This document shows positions 34,416 through 44,144 of a DNA stretch of 64,000 nucleotides, piece by piece. The DNA comes from Lachnospiraceae bacterium. Its GTDB lineage: Bacteria; Bacillota; Clostridia; Lachnospirales; Lachnospiraceae. Every line of letters begins with the position of its first letter. Position 1 is the stretch's first letter. The notes under the pieces were generated by a model. That model saw nothing but the letters and a program-made list of their open reading frames with translations, was not told the origin of the DNA and searched no databases. A program made the position numbers and the translations under genes. Location: NCBI GenBank assembly GCA_024693135.1, contig JAILLN010000004.1, positions 1 to 64,000 of the forward strand, read 5' to 3'.

Positions 34416-34856
34416 TTAAGCTTCCTCCGGCGCTCCTGCCTCTGCATCTGCGGGGGCTTCTTCCGGCTCCGGAGCCTTCGGTGCTTCCTCTGCTGCGGCC
34501 GGCGCGGCATCCTCGGCGCTCTTTTCCTCGGCTTTGGGTGCTTCTGCCTCCTCATGCTTTACGGTAAGCTCCTTCTCGTCGGATACGATCAGATACCGGT
34601 GCACGAAATCCATGATCCGGATCCTCTGCTCGATCTCCACCGGAACCTCCGGCTCTGCCTGGAACTTGATGAAGGAATAATAGCCCTCCTTCGTCTTATG
34701 AACCTCATAGGCATAGCGCCTCTTGCCCCAATCGTCCACTGCGGTGATCTGTCCGCCGAAGCGTTCGATGAGTGCCTTGACCTTGTCGAAAGCTTCATTC
34801 TTTTCGCTTTCGTCAAGCTTGCCGTTGATCGCAACGGCCAACTCGTACTTGTTCAT
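34416..34856 (-). CDS. rpsF: 30S ribosomal protein S6 with acidic Ala/Pro/Glu tail
   Basis: Residues 1-95 are a standard S6 (MNKYELAVAINGKL, WGKRRYAYEVHKTKEGYYSF, RYLIVSDE). A tail of about 50 residues rich in Ala, Glu and Pro follows (KAPEPEEAPADAEAGAPEEA), longer than the usual acidic ending and probably disordered. S6 binds S18 on the platform. GAGGAGGTAAGAG precedes the ATG. It is the first gene of the operon, with a leader of about 75 nt containing a hairpin. Confidence 0.95.
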   Translation of the reverse strand: MNKYELAVAINGKLDESEKNEAFDKVKALIERFGGQITAVDDWGKRRYAYEVHKTKEGYYSFIKFQAEPEVPVEIEQRIRIMDFVHRYLIVSDEKELTVKHEEAEAPKAEEKSAEDAAPAAAEEAPKAPEPEEAPADAEAGAPEEA

Positions 34857-34877
34857 CTCTTACCTCCTCATGGTCTG

Positions 34878-34908
34878 TCCGGCCCGCCCTGTACGAGAGG
34901 GCGAGCAA
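34878..34908 (-). promoter_or_regulatory. Leader hairpin of rpsF, possible S6:S18 autoregulatory element
   Basis: In the rpsF leader GCTCGCCCT pairs with AGGGCGGGC around the loop CTCGTAC, followed by CGGACAGACC. The position fits the S6:S18 mRNA element of rpsF leaders, and a CCG trinucleotide directly follows the stem. I could not confirm the exact consensus. Confidence 0.35.
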
Positions 34909-34936
34909 GGTTTAATTGGATACATCACGAATCATC

Positions 34937-34965
34937 ATATTATCACAATTATCTTTGGAAAACAA
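34937..34965 (-). promoter_or_regulatory. Promoter of rpsF-ssb-rpsR
   Basis: TTGTTT (34960-34965), 17-bp spacer, then TGATAATAT with the -10 at 34937-34942. Confidence 0.55.
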
Positions 34966-35047
34966 GACAAAAATAATGGAATAAGCGCACTGCCTCCGAT
35001 GCCGGTCTATGCTGTGACCAGCTGGCCGCTTAAATTGTGATCCAGGA

Positions 35048-35794
35048 TCATCTTACCACGATGGCTCCCAGGACCTCCCCGATGGGGGCATCGATAACCA
35101 GGTCTGCGCTGCCATCCCTTGCCGTAGTGCCTTTATTTAAGAGAACCAGCTTGCTGCCGTGGAAGTAATCCACCAGGCCCGCTGCCGGATAGACCACCAG
35201 GCTGGTGCCGCCGATGATCAGGACATCTGCCTGGGAGATGGCCTCCACCGCCCCCTGGATGGTGACACTGTCGAGCCCCTCCTCATAAAGCACCACGTCC
35301 GGTTTGATGGCTCCGCCGCATCTGCCGCATCTGGGCACCCCGTCCTCCCAGTTTTCCTTATCCTTCATGTAGTCCACATCAAAAAAATCGCCGCATTCCA
35401 TGCAATGATTGCGGAGCACGGAACCATGGAGCTCATAGACGATCTCGCTGCCTGCATCCTGGTGCAGCCCGTCGATATTCTGGGTGACCACGGCCTTGAG
35501 CTTCCCGGCTTTTTCCAGCTCGGCAAGCTTCAGGTGGGCACGGTTCGGCTTGATGCCGTCCACCAGGATCTTATCCCGGTAGAACTTGTAAAATTCTGCC
35601 GTATGATGCATGAAGAAGGAATGGCTTAAGATGGTCTCGGGGGGATAGTCATATTTCTGGTGATAAAGCCCGTCCTTACTCCGAAAATCCGGGATCCCGC
35701 TTTCCGTGGACACCCCGGCTCCCCCGAAGAATACGATATTGTCCGTGCCATCGATGATCTTCTGCAGCTCCTGGATCTTTTCTTCGATTGTCAT
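35048..35794 (-). CDS. cobB: NAD-dependent protein deacylase (sirtuin, CobB-like)
   Basis: A 248-residue Sir2-family deacetylase that consumes NAD to remove acyl groups from lysines. It has GAGVSTESGIPDFRS (26-40), TQNIDGLHQDAG, the catalytic His in YELHGSVLRNHC, and zinc-binding Cys pairs CMECG and CGRCGG. I chose the ATG at 35794 with GAGGAGGG 5 nt upstream; the 35827 extension would overlap the acp gene. It is downstream of acp in the same orientation. Confidence 0.95.
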   Translation of the reverse strand: MTIEEKIQELQKIIDGTDNIVFFGGAGVSTESGIPDFRSKDGLYHQKYDYPPETILSHSFFMHHTAEFYKFYRDKILVDGIKPNRAHLKLAELEKAGKLKAVVTQNIDGLHQDAGSEIVYELHGSVLRNHCMECGDFFDVDYMKDKENWEDGVPRCGRCGGAIKPDVVLYEEGLDSVTIQGAVEAISQADVLIIGGTSLVVYPAAGLVDYFHGSKLVLLNKGTTARDGSADLVIDAPIGEVLGAIVVR

Positions 35795-35823
35795 GCTTAC
35801 CCTCCTCTCGAAAAAAGCGCGGA

Positions 35824-36063
35824 TCACATCCGGCTCAGGATGAGATCCACCATCTCTCCTACGTTTGCCAGCTTTCCTACTTCCTTCAGGTTGAATTTCA
35901 TGTTGAATCTCTTTTCCATGGCGACCACAAGATTGATATGCTCCAGGGAATCCCAGTCCTCGATGTCGCCGGAATTGGTCTCATCTACGATCACCAGCGT
36001 ATCATCATCAAACACATCCCGGAATATCTTTGTCACCTCTGCAAATACTTCTTCCCTGCTCAT
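35824..36063 (-). CDS. Acyl carrier protein
   Basis: A 79-residue carrier protein. The phosphopantetheine site is Ser39 in WDSLEHINLV. The sequence is acidic with four predicted helices, the usual ACP fold. It does not sit with fatty-acid synthesis genes but follows MaoC, DUF4910 and AAC(3) genes, so it probably serves a dedicated acyl or amino-acyl transfer pathway. It begins one base after the MaoC stop. Confidence 0.9.
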   Translation of the reverse strand: MSREEVFAEVTKIFRDVFDDDTLVIVDETNSGDIEDWDSLEHINLVVAMEKRFNMKFNLKEVGKLANVGEMVDLILSRM

Positions 36064-36064
36064 T

Positions 36065-36478
36065 TTAGATCACCTGGATCTGCAGCTTTCCCCGCAGAAC
36101 CTTTTCTCCCTTCTGATTTCGGATCTCCGCCTTTACGAAGATCAGGCTGTAGGTATCGTTTTTTTCCGTGATCTCACCGGATACGGAAAGGGTATCCCCC
36201 GGATATACCGGCTTTAGGAACTTTGTCTCCACGGACTGGATCAGCGACCGCTCTCCCGGCAGGTATACCCCGGCCAGGGTAGAGAGATAGGAGGCGGTCA
36301 GCATCCCGAAGGCTACCTTGCCCTCATAGCCCTTGTCCCGGGCAAAGCCGTCGTCTGCATGGAGGGGATTCCCGTCCCCCGTCACAGCCCGGAAGGCATC
36401 CATGTCTGCTTCCGTGACTTGAACCGTAAAGGACTCCTTCCTTCCGACCTCCATTTCTTCATAGGTATATGCATTCAT
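36065..36478 (-). CDS. MaoC-like hot-dog dehydratase
   Basis: A 137-residue MaoC-like protein, which hydrates enoyl thioesters on CoA or ACP. The active-site block is AVTGDGNPLHADDGFARDKG with the catalytic Asp and His, followed by FGMLTASYLSTL. The ATG at 36478 has GGAGG 9 nt upstream. It lies between DUF4910 and acp, with 4 bp to the former, indicating a single pathway using an ACP-bound acyl group. An (R)-specific hydratase of 3-hydroxyacyl-ACP is the likeliest activity. Confidence 0.87.
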   Translation of the reverse strand: MNAYTYEEMEVGRKESFTVQVTEADMDAFRAVTGDGNPLHADDGFARDKGYEGKVAFGMLTASYLSTLAGVYLPGERSLIQSVETKFLKPVYPGDTLSVSGEITEKNDTYSLIFVKAEIRNQKGEKVLRGKLQIQVI

Positions 36479-36482
36479 TCTG

Positions 36483-37784
36483 TCAATCCTCCGCCGTAAA
36501 AAGCCCGCATTTGACAAGAGAGCCTGCAAGGGGGATCAGCGTCTGCACAGGCACTCCGATGATCTCGCTGATGCCGATCAGGTCGTTCCTCCCGTCCGCA
36601 TAGGCGATCAGATCCTTTAAGGCCAGGGTCTGCTGATAGGTTTCCTTGCTGGACATGGTAGGCACCAAGCCTCTCTTCCCCAGCTGAGGCTCTCCCAGGG
36701 TGGTGACCCGGTAATGCCGGTTTGCTTCCATCAGGCGTATGGCAAAGGTCATCACGCCATAGGAGCCCCCCAGCCCCTCCGGTGAGATCAGGTCCAGATC
36801 ATCTGCGCTGGTATGGTATTCCGGATAGATATGGTATTTGGACCGGCAGAAGCAGACCAGGGGGATATCCACCCCGGGTGCCTGGTACTGCCGCTCATCG
36901 GAGCCCCTCTTGGTATAAGGGTATTCGTCAAAGCTCCCGGCAACGGATTTCAAGGCCGCCAGAAGGACCCGGTCCGCATAGGTATCGGCATAGCGGGAAT
37001 GCACCAGGGAATACGTCCTGTCATCTCCCACGCAGGTCAGGTTGAAGCCGGCCCGGACATGCTTCTGCATATGCTCAAGGTTGCGGCTGATATAGGTGAT
37101 GGCGCCGATGGTCTCGGGAGCAAGCACCAGCCGGTAGGTATAGCGCCTATCCGGAAGATCCTTGATGAACCTGGCAAGAGCCGTGATCAGGGCGGGTCCG
37201 GAGCATTCGTTATTGGCCATGGAGGGATGGCAGGTATAGCTTGAAAAAAAGATCTCCTCCTCGCTTTTCCCCGGGATCACGATCTCCCCGTAAGTCATGC
37301 TCCCGGGCTCAAGACGGGAGCGGATGACTGCATGGTACGTGCCCGGCTTCAGGGACTCAAGCTGCCTGTAGGTGAGGGAAAAGCCCCATCTCCTGCTGTA
37401 ATAGCTGGTCACGTAGGGGAAGACGTCGGGCTGGTCTTTTAAGGCATAGAGATGATCCTTCAGCTCATCCAGGCTGAGATAAGCATCCACAGGCTCCGAA
37501 TAGCCCAAAACATGGAGGTTGCTGTCCTTCATGTCTACGATGGTCTCCCCGTCAGGCCCTGTGAGATATCCTTCGCTTATATTCCATTCATCCGGCACGG
37601 TCCAGTCTAAAACCTGCGTGCCGCTGGGCACCTCCTGCATCTCGATCCGGATATCCGGGATCTCCTCCTGGAGAAGCCGGAAGGTCTCCCTGACCCCGTC
37701 CCCGGTGATGCTTCGGTTTATGGGAAAGATGCGCCTGCAGAGGTCATACATCTTTTCCCCCGCTGCATAGATCTCGTTTTCCAT
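36483..37784 (-). CDS. DUF4910 aminopeptidase-like protein
   Basis: A 433-residue DUF4910 protein with an M28-like metallopeptidase core. SSYTCHPSMANNECSGP and PEYHTSADDLD give candidate zinc ligands (His, Asp, Glu), and YDLCRRIFPINRSITGDGV is the conserved N-terminal block. A C-terminal winged-helix-like region follows about residue 360. Such genes are found in surface-polysaccharide and glycan-modification loci, with AAC(3) genes as neighbours. The reaction is not established. GAAAGGG precedes the ATG. Confidence 0.85.
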   Translation of the reverse strand: MENEIYAAGEKMYDLCRRIFPINRSITGDGVRETFRLLQEEIPDIRIEMQEVPSGTQVLDWTVPDEWNISEGYLTGPDGETIVDMKDSNLHVLGYSEPVDAYLSLDELKDHLYALKDQPDVFPYVTSYYSRRWGFSLTYRQLESLKPGTYHAVIRSRLEPGSMTYGEIVIPGKSEEEIFFSSYTCHPSMANNECSGPALITALARFIKDLPDRRYTYRLVLAPETIGAITYISRNLEHMQKHVRAGFNLTCVGDDRTYSLVHSRYADTYADRVLLAALKSVAGSFDEYPYTKRGSDERQYQAPGVDIPLVCFCRSKYHIYPEYHTSADDLDLISPEGLGGSYGVMTFAIRLMEANRHYRVTTLGEPQLGKRGLVPTMSSKETYQQTLALKDLIAYADGRNDLIGISEIIGVPVQTLIPLAGSLVKCGLFTAED

Positions 37785-37803
37785 TCTGATTTAACCCTTT
37801 CCT

Positions 37804-38631
37804 TCAGAGGATCCGCTCCTTCTGCCCGATGAAGGTACAGACCCGGCTGCTGTCGTGGTATCGTATGTCGTCCGCTATGATGTCATATACCTTCCCCATT
37901 TCGATCGTCTTCATGGGAATGCCGTTGACCTCATAGCGCCTGGCCGCTCCGGCCTCCCTGAACTTCTCCTCGAAGGGATAGATCGTGACGAACAGATCCT
38001 TATCCAGCGCGCGGACATGCATGCAATAGGTCCGCTTCGAGGTGCGGCCCTCTGCATCGGTGTAGTCTGCAGTGAAGTTTTTCAGATAACGGTAACTGAC
38101 CCCGATCATTTCCTCCACATAATGCACGAAGGTAAAGGAATGCTGGCACTCCACATCAATGAATACATTTTTGGCATTATGCTCTCTGCAGAAGGAAAAA
38201 GGACTGCAGCTTCCAAAGGAGCTGCGGTTGTCCATGGAGGAGAGCTCCTCTGCTCCCGCTCCCCATACCGCAAAGGAATAGATGGGATGCGCTGTCCTGA
38301 GGAAGTCCTCCCGCTTCAGGGCGCATTTGCCGATGCTGCCGGTGCGGCAGGGGGTCTTCTTGATGTCAAAGGGAATGCCCTTGCAAAAGTCCCAGTTGAA
38401 GGTGGGGATCAACAGTGTGCCGGAAGGGGTGATGATCTGCTGCACGGCATCGATCAGTACATTCATGTCCGTATCGTCCCCATGCTCGATGCAGGAATAG
38501 ACCAGGGTCTTCACATCCGAGGAGATCCAGACGGAATCTCCCTCGGAAAGGCCGAAATGCTTGGGTATGTCTTTCAGTTTTACGTATTGATCTTCCAAAT
38601 ATCCATCCTGTCTTATGCTGCGGGAGGACAT
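37804..38631 (-). CDS. AAC(3)-family N-acetyltransferase-like protein
   Basis: A 275-residue protein of the antibiotic AAC(3) fold (GCN5-unrelated), with SSDVKTLVYSCIEHGDDTDM, TPSGTLLIPTFNWDF and FIDVECQHSFTFVHYVEEMI. In glycan loci these proteins acylate amino sugars rather than aminoglycoside drugs. Context with DUF4910, MaoC and ACP supports an acyl transfer to a surface sugar or peptide rather than resistance. The start at 38631 has AAAGGGAG only 2 nt away, a tight spacing. It is preceded by a 22-bp direct repeat and no clear promoter. Confidence 0.85.
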   Translation of the reverse strand: MSSRSIRQDGYLEDQYVKLKDIPKHFGLSEGDSVWISSDVKTLVYSCIEHGDDTDMNVLIDAVQQIITPSGTLLIPTFNWDFCKGIPFDIKKTPCRTGSIGKCALKREDFLRTAHPIYSFAVWGAGAEELSSMDNRSSFGSCSPFSFCREHNAKNVFIDVECQHSFTFVHYVEEMIGVSYRYLKNFTADYTDAEGRTSKRTYCMHVRALDKDLFVTIYPFEEKFREAGAARRYEVNGIPMKTIEMGKVYDIIADDIRYHDSSRVCTFIGQKERIL

Positions 38632-38667
38632 GGCTCCCTTTTTTCGATGCCGGAAAGCGCGACTTAT

Positions 38668-38717
38668 TTTTGGGGCTGCCGGTAAGCTTGTCTCCTTTTG
38701 GGGCTGCCGGTAAGCTT
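38668..38717. repeat. 22-bp direct repeat
   Basis: TTTTGGGGCTGCCGGTAAGCTT occurs at 38668-38689 and 38696-38717, a 28-bp period; the second copy extends into the palindrome GGTAAGCTTACC. It lies between the atpC stop and the AAC(3) start. I see no T-run to make it a terminator. Confidence 0.8.
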
Positions 38718-38736
38718 ACCCAGCCAAGAGGCGGTT

Positions 38737-40570
<1,834 letters not shown>

Positions 40571-40666
40571 TCAGACTTATACCGGTCGGATGCGGATAGC
40601 GTAACCGCCCAAAATGCGGGCGCTAACGTATCCAGCTCCATGTATCGGTTTATATTGCCCTTCAGC

Positions 40667-41566
40667 TTAGCTTCGTCCCCGGGATTTGATCCGGGCATTG
40701 GCTCCCGCCGTGATCTCGGTGATCTCCTGGGTGATGGAAGCCTGCCTCTCGCGGTTGTATTGGATCCTCAGGTCGTGGAGCATGTCATTGGCGCTGTCAT
40801 TGGCTACCTGCATGGCAAGCATCCTGCTATTCTGCTCTGCGCAGAAGGATTCGATGAGCGTACTGAAGACAAACCCGCGGATATAGCTGGGCACCACGGT
40901 ATCGATCACGTCCTTCGGCGTGGGCTGGAGAATGAATTCCTCCTGCGGCACCTCGGCCATCAGCTGGGGCTCCAGATGGGGCAGCGTCTCCCTCAAGGGA
41001 AGCAGCTTCGTCACCCGCACCTCCTCCTGGATGGGATTCTTCATGGCGCTGTATACCACAAACATCTCGTCGATCCGGTCATTGCGGTAAAGCTCTAAGA
41101 TCCAGAATGCGATATGCCTCGCCATGTCCCTGGTGGGGCTTACGGCATCTTCATGAAAATATTTCTCGATGGGGACATGCCTCTTGGCGAAGTGATGGCG
41201 CCCTACCTCACCGATGACGAAGAGGACCGTATTGGCCTTTCCCTCCATGAGGCGCTCTGTCTCCATGAGCACATTGTAATTATATGCGCCGGCAAGCCCC
41301 TTATCCGAGGTGATCACAAGAAAGCCCGTGGTCTTCTGCTCCTCCGGCTTGGAATCGTCCCTGAGGAAGGGATGCTCTACATGGGGTATATGCCGGAGCA
41401 TCCGTTCGATCAGATTCTGTATGCCGTAAAAATATGGGCGGATCGCCTCAAGATCACGCTTGGCCCTGGCCAGCTTCGTAGAAGAGATCATAAACATGGC
41501 GTTTGTGATCTTCTGCGTGCTCTCGATGCTGGTGATCCTTTCCTTGATTTCCTGCGTATGTGCCAT
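40667..41566 (-). CDS. atpG: ATP synthase gamma subunit
   Basis: A 299-residue gamma subunit that forms the rotating shaft. N-terminal ITSIESTQKITNAMFMISST and C-terminal MLHDLRIQYNRERQASITQE form the coiled coil, and VITSDKGLAGAYNYNVL is the central motif. It begins 6 bp after atpA. Length is slightly above 285-290, with normal motifs. Confidence 0.96.
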   Translation of the reverse strand: MAHTQEIKERITSIESTQKITNAMFMISSTKLARAKRDLEAIRPYFYGIQNLIERMLRHIPHVEHPFLRDDSKPEEQKTTGFLVITSDKGLAGAYNYNVLMETERLMEGKANTVLFVIGEVGRHHFAKRHVPIEKYFHEDAVSPTRDMARHIAFWILELYRNDRIDEMFVVYSAMKNPIQEEVRVTKLLPLRETLPHLEPQLMAEVPQEEFILQPTPKDVIDTVVPSYIRGFVFSTLIESFCAEQNSRMLAMQVANDSANDMLHDLRIQYNRERQASITQEITEITAGANARIKSRGRS

Positions 41567-41572
41567 CTGTCC

Positions 41573-43330
41573 TTACTTCTTTTCGAGCCAGCTTTCCTTG
41601 AACTCTCCCACTGCCTGAATGATCATTTCCCTTAAGTCATCCGGCAGCTCCTTCCTGGAGGAAAGCCGGGAGAGCAGGGCTGACTGCTTATCGTGCATAT
41701 ATAAGAGCATCTCCACCTGGAAGGTCTTGACTGCCTCTAAGGGAATATCCTTGAAGAGCTTGGCGCTTGCCACCACCAGGGTCACCACCTGCTCCGCCAT
41801 GGAAAGAGGACGGTACAGGGGCTGCCGGAGGATCTGCATCAGGGCCTTGCCGTTTTGCAGCAGATCCTTGGTCGCGCTGTCCAGGTCGGAGGAAAACTGG
41901 GTAAATACCTCCATTTCCCGGAACTGGGCCAGGTCGATCCGGATGGAGCCGGAGGCCTTCTTCATGGCCTTGCACTGAGCCGCACCGCCCACACGGGAGA
42001 CAGAAAGCCCCACATTCACCGCAGGACGCTGCCCCTCAAAGAAGAGGTCGCTCTCCAAAAAGATCTGCCCGTCGGTGATGGATATGACATTCGTGGGGAT
42101 ATAGGAGGATACGTCCCCCTCCTGGGTCTCGATGATGGGAAGCGCCGTAATGGATCCTCCCCCGGCCTCATCGCTTAAGCGGCTGGAGCGCTCCAAAAGC
42201 CTGGAATGCAGATAGAATACATCCCCCGGATATGCCTCCCTGCCCGGCGGACGGCCGAGGAGAAGGGAGATCTCCCGGTAGGCTACCGCATGCTTGCTGA
42301 GGTCGTCGTAGACGATCAGCACATCCCTGCCCCGGTGCATGAAATATTCCGCTATGGCAGTGCCCGCATAGGGGGCGATATACTGAAGGGGCGCCGCATC
42401 GCTGGCGGTGGAATTCACCACGATGGTATAGCTCATGGCATTGTTGCGCTTCAGGGTCTCCACCAGCTTGGCAATGGTGGAATCCTTCTGGCCGATGGCC
42501 ACATAGATGCAGATCACGTCCTTATTCTTCTGGTTGATGATGGTATCTACGGCGATGGAGGTCTTGCCCGTCTGCCGGTCGCCGATAATGAGCTCCCTCT
42601 GTCCCCGGCCGATGGGGAACATGCTGTCGATAGCCAGGATCCCCGTCTCCAGCGGAACAGATACGGACTTCCGGTCTATGATGCCGGGAGCCGGCTCCTC
42701 GATGGGCCTCCATACCGAGGCAAGGATCTCTCCCTCTCCGTCCAAGGGCGCTCCCAGGGAATTAATGACCCGGCCCAGAAGCTCCTCGCCCACATTGATC
42801 CCGGCCTCTGCCAGGGTACGGGCCACGCGGCTTCCTTCCTTGACGGTCTCCTCTCCCCCGAAGAGGATGCAGCCGATGCGGTCGGCTTCCACATTCATGA
42901 CCATGCCCTTGGCGCCTGCCTCAAAGAGCACCACCTCGCCATAGGCCGCATGGTCGATGCCGTCGATATAGGCGATGCCGTCGCCGACCCAGGTCACATA
43001 GCCGATCTCCCGGCCGGAGGCGGCAAGGTCGAAGTCCTCGATCTGCTCCTTCAGGACAGAGACCACTTCCCGGATGCTGCCTGCTCCCCGCTCATGGTTA
43101 TTGCTTTCCAAAAGCTCCTGCAGCTGTCCGGTCCGGCCCTTCACGCTCCAGTCATATTCATCCGTACCCACGCGCAGGATGAAGCCGCCCATGAGGGACT
43201 CGTCCTGAGCCGTCTCGAGGCTTCCCGCCCGGGGGCCGTATTTCTTTGCAATAAAAGAGCGGATGCCCTCCATCTGCTCCTCTGTGGGCGGCACCGTGTA
43301 GATCAGTGATGCCTTTATCTCCTCTGTCAT
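41573..43330 (-). CDS. atpA: ATP synthase alpha subunit with N-terminal delta C-terminal domain fusion
   Basis: The product is 585 residues, against about 500-505 for ordinary alpha. From SIREVVSVLKEQIEDF (near residue 84) it is a normal alpha, with Walker A GDRQTGKTSIAVDTI, IYDDLSKHAVAYR and ALPIIETQEGDVSSYIPTNV. Residues 1-75 are not alpha: LIYTVPPTEEQMEGIRSFI, then DESLMGGFILRVG and SVKGRTGQLQELLES, match the C-terminal domain of delta/OSCP (E. coli delta has DKSVMAGVIIRAG and SVRGRLERLADVLQS). No separate atpH exists in the operon and the delta N-terminal domain is absent. The ATG overlaps atpF by 4 bp with GAGGCCAGGC upstream; an internal start cannot be excluded. Identity of both parts is clear from motifs. 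Confidence 0.93.
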   Translation of the reverse strand: MTEEIKASLIYTVPPTEEQMEGIRSFIAKKYGPRAGSLETAQDESLMGGFILRVGTDEYDWSVKGRTGQLQELLESNNHERGAGSIREVVSVLKEQIEDFDLAASGREIGYVTWVGDGIAYIDGIDHAAYGEVVLFEAGAKGMVMNVEADRIGCILFGGEETVKEGSRVARTLAEAGINVGEELLGRVINSLGAPLDGEGEILASVWRPIEEPAPGIIDRKSVSVPLETGILAIDSMFPIGRGQRELIIGDRQTGKTSIAVDTIINQKNKDVICIYVAIGQKDSTIAKLVETLKRNNAMSYTIVVNSTASDAAPLQYIAPYAGTAIAEYFMHRGRDVLIVYDDLSKHAVAYREISLLLGRPPGREAYPGDVFYLHSRLLERSSRLSDEAGGGSITALPIIETQEGDVSSYIPTNVISITDGQIFLESDLFFEGQRPAVNVGLSVSRVGGAAQCKAMKKASGSIRIDLAQFREMEVFTQFSSDLDSATKDLLQNGKALMQILRQPLYRPLSMAEQVVTLVVASAKLFKDIPLEAVKTFQVEMLLYMHDKQSALLSRLSSRKELPDDLREMIIQAVGEFKESWLEKK

Positions 43331-43827
43331 GCCTGGCCTCCCGAGGCTGTCTTTTTCGTTTCCTTAAGGAAGCGGTCGTACAGCCTGGCATTGTCTGCCT
43401 CGCTGCTTGATGCGGCGATCTTGCCTGCGGCAGAAAGCACCAGCTGCTCGATCTGCTTCTCCTGCTCCTTCATGGCAAGCATATTGTCATGCTCCGCCTG
43501 GGCCTTCGCCTTGCGGATGATGTCCTCTGCCCTCTTGCCGGCATCCTCTACGATACGGCTGTATTCCGCATTCGCCTTCTGATCCGCGTCGTGGATGATC
43601 TTTTCCCTTTCCTCAGAGATCCCCTTCAGCTTTTCCTCATACTCCGCACGGATGCCCTCCGCCTCCTCTGCCTTTTTGGAAGCGCTCCGGTAATCCGCCT
43701 CGATCTCCTCTTTTCTCTTCTTCAGGATGTCGTCCACCCTTCCGAAGAGGAATTTCTTCATCAGGAAATAAAGGATCAGCAGGTTTATGATCATGCAGAT
43801 AAAATTAAACCAGTCAAAGCTTAACAT
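43327..43827 (-). CDS. atpF: ATP synthase b subunit
   Basis: A 166-residue b subunit, the peripheral stalk. One N-terminal helix (about residues 5-26, WFNFICMIINLLILYFLM) is followed by a long charged coiled coil. The C-terminus ends LYDRFLKETKKTASGGQA, where b normally binds the delta C-terminal domain; here that domain would be on the alpha protein. It overlaps atpA by 4 bp in the slot where atpH normally begins. A normal length argues against a b-delta fusion. Confidence 0.94.
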   Translation of the reverse strand: MLSFDWFNFICMIINLLILYFLMKKFLFGRVDDILKKRKEEIEADYRSASKKAEEAEGIRAEYEEKLKGISEEREKIIHDADQKANAEYSRIVEDAGKRAEDIIRKAKAQAEHDNMLAMKEQEKQIEQLVLSAAGKIAASSSEADNARLYDRFLKETKKTASGGQA

Positions 43828-43845
43828 AGCGACTCCTTTATTTGC

Positions 43846-44067
43846 TTATTTCAGGAAGAAGATGATCAGGATGCCGATCAGAAGGCCGTAGATCGCCGTG
43901 GCCTCTGCCAGTGCGCAGCCGAGCAGCAATATCTTCATGATCTTGCCGTCTGCCTCCGGCTGTCTCGCCACAGCATCCGCCGCCTTGCTGGTAGCCAGTC
44001 CGATGCCGATGCCCGCTCCGATGCCCGTGAATGCCGCAATGGCGGCTCCGATTGCTGTAAGATTCAT
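43846..44067 (-). CDS. atpE: ATP synthase c subunit
   Basis: A 73-residue c subunit with two membrane helices and a polar loop VARQPEADGK (33-42). The ion-carrying acid is Glu55 in CALAEATAIYGLL. Compared with Na+-type c subunits such as that of Ilyobacter tartaricus, the first-helix Gln is Ile22 and the Ser after Glu is Ala56, while Thr57 and Tyr60 remain, so the ligand set is incomplete and H+ is the more likely ion. Upstream AAGGAGG gives a strong ribosome site. Confidence 0.95.
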   Translation of the reverse strand: MNLTAIGAAIAAFTGIGAGIGIGLATSKAADAVARQPEADGKIMKILLLGCALAEATAIYGLLIGILIIFFLK

Positions 44068-44144
44068 CGCTTATTTCCTCCTTAACCTTTCTCTTTTCTA
44101 TCTATATCTACAGGCTATTATTCTGCCCCGGTTTCCCCAGCTGC

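Noticed and set aside
37804-38631. Aminoglycoside resistance gene
   Set aside because: AAC(3) fold is present, but the genomic context is a glycan/ACP operon; no evidence of resistance function.
38668-38720. Terminator for the ATP synthase operon
   Set aside because: The palindrome GGTAAGCTTACC and nearby GC pairs can fold, but no T-run follows on either strand.
42206-43309. 367-codon plus-strand ORF
   Set aside because: Antisense to atpA.
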